Positions 51,615 through 63,159 of a stretch of DNA of 64,000 nucleotides are shown piece after piece. How positions within the stretch are numbered: position 1 is the stretch's first letter; each line of letters opens with the position of its first letter. Position numbers and translations under genes: made by a program. Origin of the DNA: Prinsepia uniflora. Lineage: Eukaryota; Streptophyta; Magnoliopsida; Rosales; Rosaceae. The stretch spans positions 28,183,566-28,247,565 of the forward strand of contig CM064871.1 in NCBI GenBank assembly GCA_032719365.1, written 5' to 3'. The notes beneath the pieces are model-generated. The model saw only the letters and a program-made list of their open reading frames with translations, made no database searches and had not been told where the DNA came from.

Positions 51615-53006
51615 TCCCTCCCACGGGTAATTCTGAGAATTTTGGAAAGGAAATGGACATTTTAGTCCCTAATTGCTGTGTTCAAAAGTTGATTTTGTCT
51701 TCAGGGTACATTTTGGACTTTCTGGATGCACCGTTGTGTAGGTCTCAAGACGTTGAGTATGCAGATGCGTGGCACGTCAAAATTGGAGTTTGGATTAATT
51801 AATTACGGGTCTAAAAAGGCTAATGGCATTTTGGTAATTTATACCTTACGGAGGAATTTGGTCTTTTTTCTGGTTTTAGTGAGTCGGCCTGGTTTTGGTG
51901 AGTCGGCATGCCTCTTACAAAAGTGTGACTCAGCTAGTTAGGTGTGTGACACATGTCACTTGCTAGCTAGGATTGGTGGCAGTTGTGTATGCGTGTGTGC
52001 GTGTGTGTGTGTGTTCAAACTCGTGAGGTTATGTATGTGTTTGTTGGAACAAAAACCCAATTAATCGATGTACACACCAGCCATTCGAGAGATACAAAGA
52101 AATACAGAGAAATAGAGATAAGAGAGGAGAGAAAAATGAGATAGAAATAAAAGGAAAAAATAAACCCAGAAAACTTGAAACCTACCACGGACCTAGAATT
52201 CGAATTCTAATTTTGAGCATTTAATTTGCGCACTTGATCTTATAGTTGTGTTATTTAGTCCTCAATGAGCAGGATTGAGCGTTCTAAGTATGGAATTACA
52301 CATGAGAGGGTCTGGATTGGGAACTAGAACCTCAGGCCGAAATATATAGTTTGGGTTATCAAGTTTGGAGTAAGTTATTTTGAAATTGAGATTATAGATC
52401 CTTTTATGGTATTAAAGAGATGGATTTGGATGAAATAATTGTGGAAATTGGTGCAGAAATGGACGCAATCAAATCGGGTCATGAAAAAGGATCGAACAAC
52501 CCATTTTGCAGAAAAACGGGCGACAGGCGGAATAGTGCTAGGTGCGTGGGCAACATGCACAACCACTTGTGATGGCACGTGGGGGCTCGTGGATGATGTT
52601 TTCGATGTATGGTCAAATGAGTTTTCATGTAATCGATGTAACGAACATTTTGACGCAGGTTTCGAGCTGATCAGACAAGCGACACGTCAAAATCAGAGTT
52701 TAGATGAATTAATTACATGTTTAGAAAGACCAAGGGAATTTTGGTAATTTATACCTAAAGGGGAATTTGGTCTTTTTGTTGGTTTTAGTGAGTCAGACTG
52801 GTTTTGGTGAGTCGGACTGCCTTTTACAAAAGTGTGACTCAGCTGGTTAGGTGTGTGACACCTGTAACTTGCTGGTTGTTGATGTTTGGAACATCCAAAA
52901 TGGAGGTAAAATGAAAAAAATATGGACGAGTCGGGTCACTAGGTCGGGGGACCTCGAAAACCAGACAGACGGGCGAGGAAGACGACATTATAGCATGGTG
53001 CGTGGC

Positions 53007-53138
53007 TTTCACCTGCAACCACTTATAGTGGAGCTTGGGAGCTCGTCCAATCAACACGGAAGATTTTTCTTCTTTCACCTGCAACCACTTATAGTGGAGC
53101 TTGGGAGCTCGTCCAATCAACACGGAAGATTTTTCTTT
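53007..53138. repeat. 66-bp tandem duplication, two copies
   Basis: The copies 53007-53072 and 53073-53138 are identical except at the last base and begin TTTCACCTGCAACCAC. Each contains the small hairpin CCACT-TAT-AGTGG. Confidence 0.93.
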
Positions 53139-54550
53139 TAATCTTAGGAATTTATTGATATAAAGTTAAGGTTAATTGGACTTTGTTTGGGTATGTTTCC
53201 GATTCTCTATGGTATTTTGTTATAAGTTTAATTATGCTTAAATTTGTTCTTAATTGTGATCCTTTAAAGGGTTAAGCTATTAATTATGTGTGGTTTTACT
53301 TGCAGTAATGGTGCTGGAGTTTGATAGATATGATTTAAAAAATTTGAAACCTCGTAATTTTCTTAAAGTTCTCAAATCAACCAATGAACCTTTACAAACT
53401 GCACATAATTCAAACCAATTTCTAAACCAAAATTTCAACCAATATAATTCAAAACATTAATTTATACAATAGCTTTGCTCAGATACCAAGTTGAGAGGAC
53501 TCGTCCCTAATTACCATCAAAATCGGACTGATCATGCTCCCGTCTGACAACTCTGGTCATACAACAGATTTTTTCAACTTTTAACTCTAATTAATCTTTA
53601 ATTTATTACACAAAGCTAAGTTGCCTATGCGGGATACCACCCACGTCCCAACATGGCAAAAAATACTCGAATAAATCTTCTTAAAAAATTTAGTCTCAAC
53701 GGGTATTTCATTGAACCTATTAATTCGTATTCGATTAAATCCACCTTCAGATTCTTAAACTTCACAAATCTTCCCAACAGTAACTAATCATCACTGGAGC
53801 CCGCCTCAATGTCTGAGACTAACTATCATAATACAAATCTCGGGAACTAGAGCCCAGCTTGGCGTCCAAGACTAACCAACCACTACTGACTTAGGAAAGG
53901 GGCCTAGCCCAACATCTGAGTCGTCACCACAATACTGATCTCAGGAAAGGAGCCTTAACTTGACGTTTGAGATTTTCCACACCTGCTCAAGCATGCAACA
54001 TGTGAGTGTTAACCACCCATCTAAGGAGGCATGTCCATAAATACAATAATGCACACATATCGAGAATATATATATTGATTACAAACATTAATCCCTCAAA
54101 TTCATTTTTTCAAAATTCGGGTCTATACCTAGAACAACCTTTGAATGAAATTTTGTAAAGTGTGCATAACAAACAGTCAATCGTCATTTCCATCATATTA
54201 TCATAATATCACATTATCTTCATGTCATGGTATCATCATCACATATGGCATAACGTATTCATCATCATGCATCATATTTCATCGTATCATCGTACCATTA
54301 TTATATTAACATCATAGCTCCTAAAAATCATCAAGTAATCGTTCGACAATCATACTCAAATTATTTCAACTTATTTAAACATATATCTCTTCTTAAAACT
54401 AATTCACAATCTTGTAAATCGTACATTGAAATAATTTTTGTAAAATCATAAAAAATCTTATGATTAACCTAAATTATATACGAATTTCATATCTTAAAAC
54501 AGAAAATCCAATAACTTTGCTCTGATAACATGTTGATACCATATTGACAG

Positions 54551-57438
54551 TGTAATGACCCGTCCCGAGAATCAGGCTTAGTAAAGTGATTAGTAACAGA
54601 TTAGTGAGTCTAATCAGTGTTTAGTTGGTTACGTGTGGCTATTAGCGTAGAATGATGATTTTGCCCCTAGGTTGGGCAAATGTTGACTTTCAGTTCGGGC
54701 GGTCAATTGGGTATTGACCGATGACCGTGACATAGTTCGGGACGTTACGAGTCCGTAGACAGGTGGCACGCCCGATTCCGACATCCGAGGAGGAAGTTTT
54801 GATGTTCAGAAGGTTGAGGGCATTATCGTAATTTGGTTAAAATATGGGGAAAAGTTGACTTTTCGTACGATAGGGTTTTTGTATGTAGACCTAGGACCGT
54901 TAGGTAGGTCTCGTCATCCTAAGTTCAACGACAGGCGGCATGCCTTCATCAGACATCGGATGGTTAAGATATAGGTCTAGAACGGTGAGGGGAAAAATGG
55001 TAATTTTAGTTCACAGGGACATTTTGGTCTTTTTGGTGCATTGGGAATTGGGCCAATCTGATAAGGCCAAGTGTACAACGATTGTTTGATATTTTTGAGT
55101 CAGGGAACATAGGATTGTGACAGGTGGCAGTGTGCTAGAGGTTTTTACAAGTTTGGACGATGCACTTAAATTGGACTGTGTGTGTATCGTGTTTGTTCGA
55201 AGAGAGAAACAGAGACAGAGTTGAGAGGTGAAATCGATCAGGTGAAGGGAGGTGTGAGGTGTTGTGATCTGGTGAGTGAAAGTATAGATTTAGTGAGAAT
55301 TGATGAGTGAGTTTGAGGGAGAGTTTCGTGAGGAAAACTTGAGAGTTTGAGTGTGAGTTCACGGGAAAAACAGAGAAGGATCGAGGTGGTGGTGTTGCTG
55401 TGTTGTGATCAAACCCGTGGATTGAAGCTGTGGGGGTGTTCAGAGGCTTGAGGGGAATCGCATAGGCACGGCGGAGCTCGCGGTGGTGGCCTGAGCACAG
55501 GTAATTTCTTCAACCCGTTTATATGCTCTGTTTTTCCGTAAATTTCAAACTGAAAATCGTGAAGGTAGGAGCTGAGTCGAGGTGTTTGGTGAGTTCTAGT
55601 GGACTCAGGAGGGTCCTAGGAAGCTCTAGGGTTCGAAGCCGTGACGGGGGAGTAGACGGTTGGCCGGGAGCAAGAACAGGGGTTTCGACGGGTTTTTGTT
55701 TCGAGTTGGGGACGACGGGTTAAAGGCCGTGTTGTCGTGTTTGGTTGAGGGGAATGGATTCCTAGGATCAGGACGAAGCTTTTGGTGGAAAGAGGGACTG
55801 TTTTGATTGCAGGTTTACAGAGAACCGGTCACATCGTTTAGGTTTGGCTGAACCGGTCTGGACCGCTTGGACGAAGGTTGAAGACGATGAACAGTGCAGG
55901 AGCGTGAGGCCCACCCGCAGCCACTTTGGGCGGCGCGTGGGGGAGCGTGGGGCATTTTCTGGGGAAACTTCCAACTAGGTATTTGGTCTAAATGTTATAA
56001 CGAATCTTTTGGGATAGGTTTCGAGTTAATCGGACGTCGTTTGAGGTTAGTTCTACAAGGTTGAAGGTTTAGGGTCTCGGTTCATTACGTTTAGAAGTTC
56101 GAGAAAATTGAGGAAATTAGGAGGACCTTGTTGGACGTGTTAGTGATGTGTTTTGGTGACTGTTGACAGGATCGGGAATCCCAGAGGCGGACGAGGAACG
56201 TGCGAAACGTACGGGACGCGAGTGACGTGCCCGGTATCTGTGAGTGGACCCCTACTCTATAACTGAGCATGCATAACTGCTTTTAATTACTTGTTTTATG
56301 GTTTTTATTTGTGATTTCATGGTTATTTGAATATTTTATAACTGTTTTGCTTAATTGCACGTTTTTCGAGGAAATTACGTATTTGGCACGTTTTACGAGA
56401 AAAACTTGATTTCTGATTATGATGCTATGATTTTGGGATTTCAAACAATAAAGGGTTTTCAATGATTATAAATGGATTTTGGAACATGATTTCGATGATC
56501 AGGGGTTTTCGGTTTTTGAATCGGATTTCGGAAAGCGGAATTTGGTTTTAAAGTTGAAACGTGGAATTCTGGATTTGGGTTCGGAATGACGACTCTGGAT
56601 GCCGGAATGGTTTCGGGCCAATGATTTCGGATTCGGGTTTGGATATGGATTTAGAATTGGTTTTCAAATGGTTTTGGATTGGATTTCCTGGATCTGATTA
56701 TTGGGTTTAAAGACCCGGATATTGTGATTGACGGGGGACGGGCCCGGATTGGGTTTAAAGACCCGGATTGAGTTTAAAGACTCGGATATATTGCTATTTC
56801 CCCCATAGGCCTGTTGAGTTTAAAGACTCGGATTATTGAGGCCTGGATTGAGTTTAAAGACTCGGGAGTTTAAAGACTCGGATAGGTCCAGCAGGTTTGA
56901 TCGGATAATGATGACTTGGATTTGTGTTTTATCGTACTGTTTTCATGATGCCTATTTTGTGAATTATAAATGTTTTTATGATGATTACTATGTGGTTTAT
57001 GGCTGTGTTTAAATAAATGGGTTGTGCATGCATGTTTTCAAAACGGAGAGCCAAACCTTGGTTTGTTATAAAATGGTTTTCGAAACTTTTATTCTTTATG
57101 GTCCACTCACACTTTCTGGTTTTTATTTGCCCTCTAGGTCGTGGAGCTAGCGCGGGGGTTGACGTTGAGGCAGCGTCGGAGGCATAGAGTACTCGAGAGT
57201 TTTTCCGGAGGGTTTCATTTTACCGTTGTGCGTGTGCTCTGTGTATCGGTTTTGTTTTACTTTGTTTTTGGGTACTATGCTCTGTATAACCATTGACTTT
57301 TGGTTGGGTTAAATCTCCTGCATCTGGCGCTGTAATTTGTGGTTTTCGTGAGGTTGTTTCGGCCATTTCTTTTTTGGGTTGTCAGACGGGAGTAGGGTTT
57401 AGTCCCTAATCCTGGGGGATTAGGGGTAGGCCCTGACA
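54551..57438 (+). mobile_element. Solo LTR H with TSD GACAG
   Basis: 2888 bp, starts TGTAATGACCCGTCCC, ends GGTAGGCCCTGACA, exact TSD GACAG at 54546-54550 and 57439-57443. It holds GGGTTTAAAGACCC and GAGTTTAAAGACTC clusters (56700-56885), the GC-rich GGGCGGCGCGTGGGG block near 55927 and the U3 module near 54750-54790. It is inserted in opposite orientation into the edge of an F2 LTR. Confidence 0.95.
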
Positions 57439-59320
57439 GACAGGACCCGCCCCTAATTTCCTTGGAAACTCGACCGATCCTGCTCCGGTCTGAAAACTTT
57501 TGTTAGATAAGGGATATCACTGATTTTATACATGTCCATATTTTATTAGATTAACCAACTTAACCCACCCTTGCAGGGTTACCGCCCACGTCCAACCCAC
57601 TAACCTGATCAAGTGATGAAAATTGGCATTTGACTTTTTTCGATCATGAGTTCACTATAAAATTATATTGAATTATGCTTAACAATTTTAGAAACATTTA
57701 TTGATCATAACAACACCATCAACAGCATGCCATTATCGTCCTATATCATATTATTGTCATGCCATCATCATATCACCATATCATCTCATCATAACATGAC
57801 ATTATATAACATCATAGGATCTTCATGTTAGCATATATCATACATTGAACATTTATCACCATAGAAGTCTATTTTTAATAATAGTCTCTCTAATTACCAT
57901 CACAATCTCTTACTAATTCATACAAACAATACTTATAAACCATCTTTCTTCTTATCACTTTCATAAAGTTACCTTCTTTCATAATTGTAATCACTTATTA
58001 ATACTCAAATATAATCATAGGACTCTCTAGTGAAACTCTTAAACAAAATACTATCTTCTAGTTGACTCAATTACATACATAAAATCCTTTAGTCATATTC
58101 ACCTTTTTCACATTTTCCAATTGCTTAAAATTCATTAAAGATTGAAGATACCCATACCAAACCTTCTCTTGTTATTTTTCGTTATTTTTGTGAAAATTCC
58201 TTTTTATCATAATTAATTGTTATTAATGCTCTTATATAGCCATAGATAAGTTTTTAACTAAATAAACATAACAATATAATCAAATATACCTTAAACTATG
58301 TCCTCATATATTCACTCCTTAATTTTACAAGAATTCATTAGTAAGCATATACATATATATAGAACTAATTTCTTACTTCTCAAGTAAATAATATGATTTC
58401 CTAATTAGAAAACCAATTACTTTATTTAGTAAACATAATCATTTACATCAAGCCTTTAACCTTTTCAATTTCTTTAGTACTTTTCTTTTCATGCAACTCA
58501 ATTCACCATAATTCACCACACAAATCCATTAATATCCCAAATATTATTGTAATCAAGTTCCTTAATTTCCCCATTTTAAACTTGGATTATAACATAACAC
58601 ATAAGAACGCATATCTAGAACTATAGTCAAATGTTACACATAGCTAAAAAAAATGATACCATTAAACTCAGAATTGCAAAACCAACATCTTCTGTGTTGA
58701 ACATTTCCCGAGATACAGTGAGACGCGCCCTCTCGTGCCGCCTAAAGCCTCTACAATTAGGCTTTATGCGCGTGATAGGGTCATCTTTAACCTTGGGTCT
58801 TTGACCTGTTTTCCTTTACCCCCGTCATAGATCCTAGATCCAACTCGAATCCAACCATTTTTTCATCGTTTTTCATGCTTTAAACGTCAATTTTTATAAA
58901 ATTCTCCATAAGAAGGTCTATGGGTTCAAAATGTAATAAAACATACTTGAAATCTTGACCTAATCTTCTCCTTATTCGGCCATGGTTCAAACTCTGTCCC
59001 AGGCTGTTCCCTGCGTCCACAACTTGTGGCTTCTCCTCCTAATTGATCAAAGAGTCATCAAAAAGGTGTTAAAGCACCATTTTCTTCGATTTTTGGTTCA
59101 AAACCAAGACTTAGAAATGAAGGGCACACGGCTACTCCATTTTCTTTCATCATTTATCATTTCCTATGTCTTCGTATCCTCACTTTTCCTCCCCTTCTTC
59201 CTTCTCGCTTATTCTTCTCCTTTCTTTCCCTTTCTATTTTTCTGGTCCTCCTCCTCATCTCACGGTTTCCTTCTGTTTCACTCTTTCATCTTTTTCGACC
59301 CTCCACTACCGAACCACCTA

Positions 59321-59332
59321 ACACACACACCT

Positions 59333-59365
<33 letters not shown>

Positions 59366-59368
59366 GTA
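59321..59368. repeat. (CA)n(TA)n microsatellite
   Basis: ACACACAC with one CT interruption, then CACACACATATATATATAT. It sits inside the F2 LTR at a position comparable to the TG microsatellite of 11915-12023 on the opposite strand. Confidence 0.95.
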
Positions 59369-59711
59369 TAATGGACTAGGTCGATGGAAGAAGTTTGTGG
59401 AGGGAAAATGAAAAATGTAGAAGAAAATTCCAGAATATCCTAAGTTCCTCATGCATAATTACCAAAATACATGTATGTCCAAAAATACCAAAATGCCCGT
59501 AGCTATTGTTGACCCATAACAAACTTATCTGAACTCCTTTTTCGGCGTACTACCTGTCTACGTATTCAAGCGTTCAAGACCTTCGTAATGGCCGTCACGA
59601 AATGTTCACAAGGCGTTCCGGCCAAAATGTCAACCTTTTGACCTTTAGAGGCAAAACCGTCGTTTTATTTCCCTGGAATTTCTGGGTCGTTACAGATTAA
59701 ATTAAAGTTAA

Positions 59712-60444
59712 CAATAGTGCTATGGGTACTATCTAAAATCCAAAATTTGTATCCCACTCTTTACATCATCTGACGCGGCGTTCAAGTTCATCATCTTTAA
59801 TTACCTATTTCAAAATTAAAATTAAAATCAAATCAAATTAAACATTAAAACAAATCAAAGTAAAATACAAGATCACAAATCCTAATAATTTGATTACTCT
59901 CTCTTATGGCCTCGCTTTATGTGCCCAACACCTTGCACGACGGCCACCAAGAAGATATTAGTATCAACATATTAATATCCAGCTTAGTATTTTCCCCGAA
60001 GGTCCAAATTTTCTGTCGTCTCTTTTTTTTTTCTTTTTCTCTCGGGGAACCATTTCACTTTCACTTCGATGTTTATGAAGAGATTAATATGTCGTGATTC
60101 ATTTTCCTATACAATATTTTCTCAAAGTAAACACAACTCAATAATTATATTCAATCTAATTCAAATTAAGAAAATAAAATCTTGGATTCATGTGTTTCTG
60201 GGTTTGTGGTGGCCGTCGTGGAGGGTGTGGGGACATAAAGAGAGGTAGTAAGAGATAGTTATCGAATTATTAGGGTTTATGATTTTATATTTTAATTTGA
60301 TTTGTTTTAATGCGTATTTTTTTAGTTTAATTTTAATTTTGAGATAAATAATTAAAAATGATGACATGGAGCTCATGTCATATAACACATACGGCGGGAT
60401 ATGAAAATATATATGAAATTTTAGGTGGTACCCGTAATATTATT
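59712..60444. mobile_element. Mutator-like MITE with long terminal inverted repeats
   Basis: The left 59712-59950 is the approximate reverse complement of 60205-60444, giving inverted repeats of around 240 bp; both arms contain CGACGGCCACC / GGTGGCCGTCG and a GGGTAC motif near the tips. The same 10-bp string TTAAAGTTAA flanks both sides (59702-59711 and 60445-60454), fitting the 9-10 bp TSD of Mutator-like elements. It has no transposase. It lies 17 bp from the F2 LTR edge. Confidence 0.85.
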
Positions 60445-60454
60445 TTAAAGTTAA

Positions 60455-62240
60455 ATATTAATATAAAATTATTTTATAAATAAGAGATATTATTGAATTA
60501 AAAAATTATACAAATCAAATGACGTTGGGTTAAATTTGGATGGTTGCAAAACATCAATGTTAGTGGACCTAATTCTACAAATTGATATTGATATTGGATT
60601 AACATATAATTATTTCTAAAATATATTGATTTTAATTAAAATTGAAAAATTAAAGTATTAACATGATGTTAGGAAATTTTTATAATTATTGTGACATCAT
60701 ATATAAAGATATAAGTGGGAAGGTTGAATTGTATTCTAACCAAATTTTAGTATAGCCATGGCATTTCCGTTTTTAAATTTAAAATTAGACATGAAAGTTC
60801 TAGATCTTCACTACTTTTCTAGAAAATCAAAGTCAAAAAGTCACATGATTAAAGTTTGCTTGACATTTTTCGCCAATCATAAAATGGAGTTTTTTTTTAT
60901 TTGTACAGAATATTTTATATATAAGACTTGTAAATCGTGTAAGGTGTTCCATCCATTTTTTTTTTATAGGCAAACTGAAAAGACAAAAACAGTCATTTCA
61001 ACCACTAAAAATACACATAACAAATTAACAACACAAAAAACCACATGAAAGACACATAAAAACAACTAAACTAAACTGCGCGCCCTTAATTTGGGTATGG
61101 TTTCTTTGCCAAAAAAAAAATTCCCTCAAATATATAGAATCGAAAACTATGTATAAAGAACTATTCATTCAGATTTTGAGCCATTCAAAAACTCCTCAAG
61201 AAGAAGAGAGGGATATATGTTAATGCATTGCATTTACAGGTAATTGAAAAGCAAAACAAAAAACTGGAAAAGAAAAAAAACATTTTTACATGTACACCAG
61301 TATAGAAACAGATATAAATAGTATTGTATATACTTGGCAGAAAATCTCTCATATATTGTGAAGAACATAAGAACCTTCATATGTATTCATGCTTTTGATG
61401 GCAGAGAAGGTGTATGTGTATGTGCCTCCACTAGTATTGACCACAGGACGTGCACACCTTCATAGGGGCATGATTTTACATCCTCGTAGAGAATGTATAT
61501 CTATCTTCCTGATCATCCGAAACAAACACGAGTTGATGATCAAAAATCTAATAAATTGAATTGGCATTATTTCTATTCAAATTCTAAAATTTTAAATCCA
61601 AATGTGTGCAATTACATGCACACGTTTGTGAGACAGTATGAAAGCGAAAAAATTCAGAAACTACGAAATGGATTTAAAATGGAGAGTTGGAATAATTAAG
61701 AGAAACGTACTTTTCTTCGGAGCTGAATGGACGCGAAACCACAGATTCTTTAAAGGAGAGAAGAGGGAGTGAAGCCATCCCATTTGGAGAAGAAGGTGTG
61801 GATCTCATATATGTAGCTACAACCATTGGGAATGAAAGAAAACTAAAAACAAGACAACAAGCTAGGCTTATGAGATCAAATGTAGGTATTGCTTAGACAA
61901 GGGTGAAGTATTTTAAAGTCACTGTTTTCAAAGACAAATTATTTTTACATTTTGCTTGGAGGGCCAATCATGTGCATCACATTTTGCTCTAAGGTACCAT
62001 GTCTTTGTCAAAACCCCTCCCTTATGGCTTATATTAGAAGAAGCCACCCTACCAATCGGATTTAGTTTTGACACACTTGTACAAAAAGTTCTTTTTTATA
62101 GCATCCTAGCTTGCGATTTCGTGTTATTTATGCCTCAAGTCACACACTCGATAAAGTGGGGTTTGCTTGTTTTTACCATTTTGGGGTCACTTCTTGTGGT
62201 TTAAGTCGATCTCAAAACTTTCTTATTGGATTCTTCTACG

Positions 62241-62243
<3 letters not shown>
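60455..62243. other. AT-rich, apparently low-copy intergenic DNA
   Basis: No LTR landmarks. Apart from the doubtful small gene at 61460-61826, I see no supported feature. Frames of 60-96 codons here lack domains. Confidence 0.4.
61460..61826 (-). CDS. Possible small spliced gene, unknown product
   Basis: A model on the minus strand: exon 1 61826-61711 starting MVVATYMRSTPSSPNG and ending before a consensus-like donor GTACGT at 61710. The intron runs to an acceptor CAG at about 61509, and a short exon 2 spans 61508-61460, for about 54 aa. Exon 1 looks protein-like (Ser/Pro-rich, continuous from a good Met). Exon 2 is ambiguous: other acceptors with the less usual donor after TAC would give a different tail ending near 61387. 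I do not recognise the product, and no partner genes are nearby. It may be a chance arrangement. Confidence 0.2.

Positions 62244-62313
<70 letters not shown>
62244..62313. repeat. (TC)n microsatellite
   Basis: About 35 uninterrupted CT dinucleotides immediately left of the CACTA terminus at 62318. Leu-Ser repeat frames across it are artefacts. Confidence 0.97.
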
Positions 62314-62316
<3 letters not shown>

Positions 62317-62329
62317 ACACTAGTAAAAA

Positions 62330-62930
62330 ATATGCCTTTGGTGGCAACCAATATTTATCGCGAAATCCAAACTTTGCCGGCTAAAGTCTTCCGTGGCGAA
62401 AATATATGTTGCGAGGTTTGTCAGTAAAAGATCACCAGCAAAGATTTTTCGCAACAAAGTTTCAACATTTTCCGCTTAAAAATTTCTTTCGCGGCAAACT
62501 TTCAGCGGCAAAGTATTTGTCTGCATTTCAAGACGAAATCTAATTTGGCAGGAAAACATTTTTCTCCTAGCAAATGTATTTGTTGCCTTAGCTATTATAT
62601 CCTGGCAAAACATATTTGCCACCATAGCAGATCTATCATGACAAATATGTTTGTCACAATAGGACATCTACGAACATGTAGAAGCCATATACCGGCAAAC
62701 ATCTTTGTCACGATCGGTTGTCTTTCACGACAAATCTATTTTGCAGCGATAGGTAGCGGCAAACATCTTTGTCGTGATAGATTGTCTTTCACGACAAATC
62801 TATTTTGCCGCGATAGGTTGTCTTTGACGACAAATCTATTTTGCCGCGATAAAATATCTATAGTGAGAAATACATTTGTCACGATAAAACTTCTATGGCA
62901 AACATCTTTGTATCCTAAGGTTTATCTCAT
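62330..62930. repeat. Subterminal repeats of the CACTA element
   Basis: Degenerate repeats of a GGCAAA-type core with ACGACAAATCTATTTTGC and GCGATAGG. The clearest copies start near 62716, 62779 and 62819, spaced about 40-65 bp. Subterminal repeats of CACTA elements are binding sites for their own transposition proteins. Confidence 0.75.
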
Positions 62931-63159
62931 AACAAAAAAACACCTCAACTATTACAAGATTTCGACTTTTAAATGCAATAATAGTACCTGATTTATGGAA
63001 AGTCACAACAATTATTAAAAAACCTAATATTTATATAAATTAAATACATAGCATACAAAATAAGTACGTAGTAGCTAAATTTCTAAATGTCCGAAATAAG
63101 TACGTAGTAGCTTAGTTTCTGAATGTCAAACTATGTTCTACATGAGCATGGAAAAAAAA

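Larger units (their letters stand above)
51310..53470 (+). mobile_element. Plus-oriented LTR D (degenerate, end unclear)
   Basis: It begins TGTAATGGCCCAAACC and shows the U3 landmarks (GTAGACAGGTGGCATG near 51459, TTGACTTTG). It contains a C22 run, a GT microsatellite (about 51990-52013) and an internal duplication: 51830-51960 resembles 52735-52870. The motif TGTAACGAACATTTTG near 52640 is shared with the other LTRs. The right end could not be fixed and may be truncated by F2. Confidence 0.55.
53492..59694 (-). mobile_element. F2: second non-coding LTR element copy
   Basis: The left part 53492-53770 is an LTR start (TGAGAGGACTCGTCCC), preceded by a primer-site-like CAGATACCAAG. Then comes repeat-bearing non-coding DNA (to about 54508) like the F1 interior. 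A second primer-site-like stretch CTCTGATAACATG leads to the LTR start TGACAG at 54545. That LTR is split by solo LTR H, resumes at 57444, and ends CTGGGTCGTTACA at 59694. Removing H leaves about 2.26 kb of LTR. No gag or pol was found. The internal arrangement of the left part is uncertain. Confidence 0.6.
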
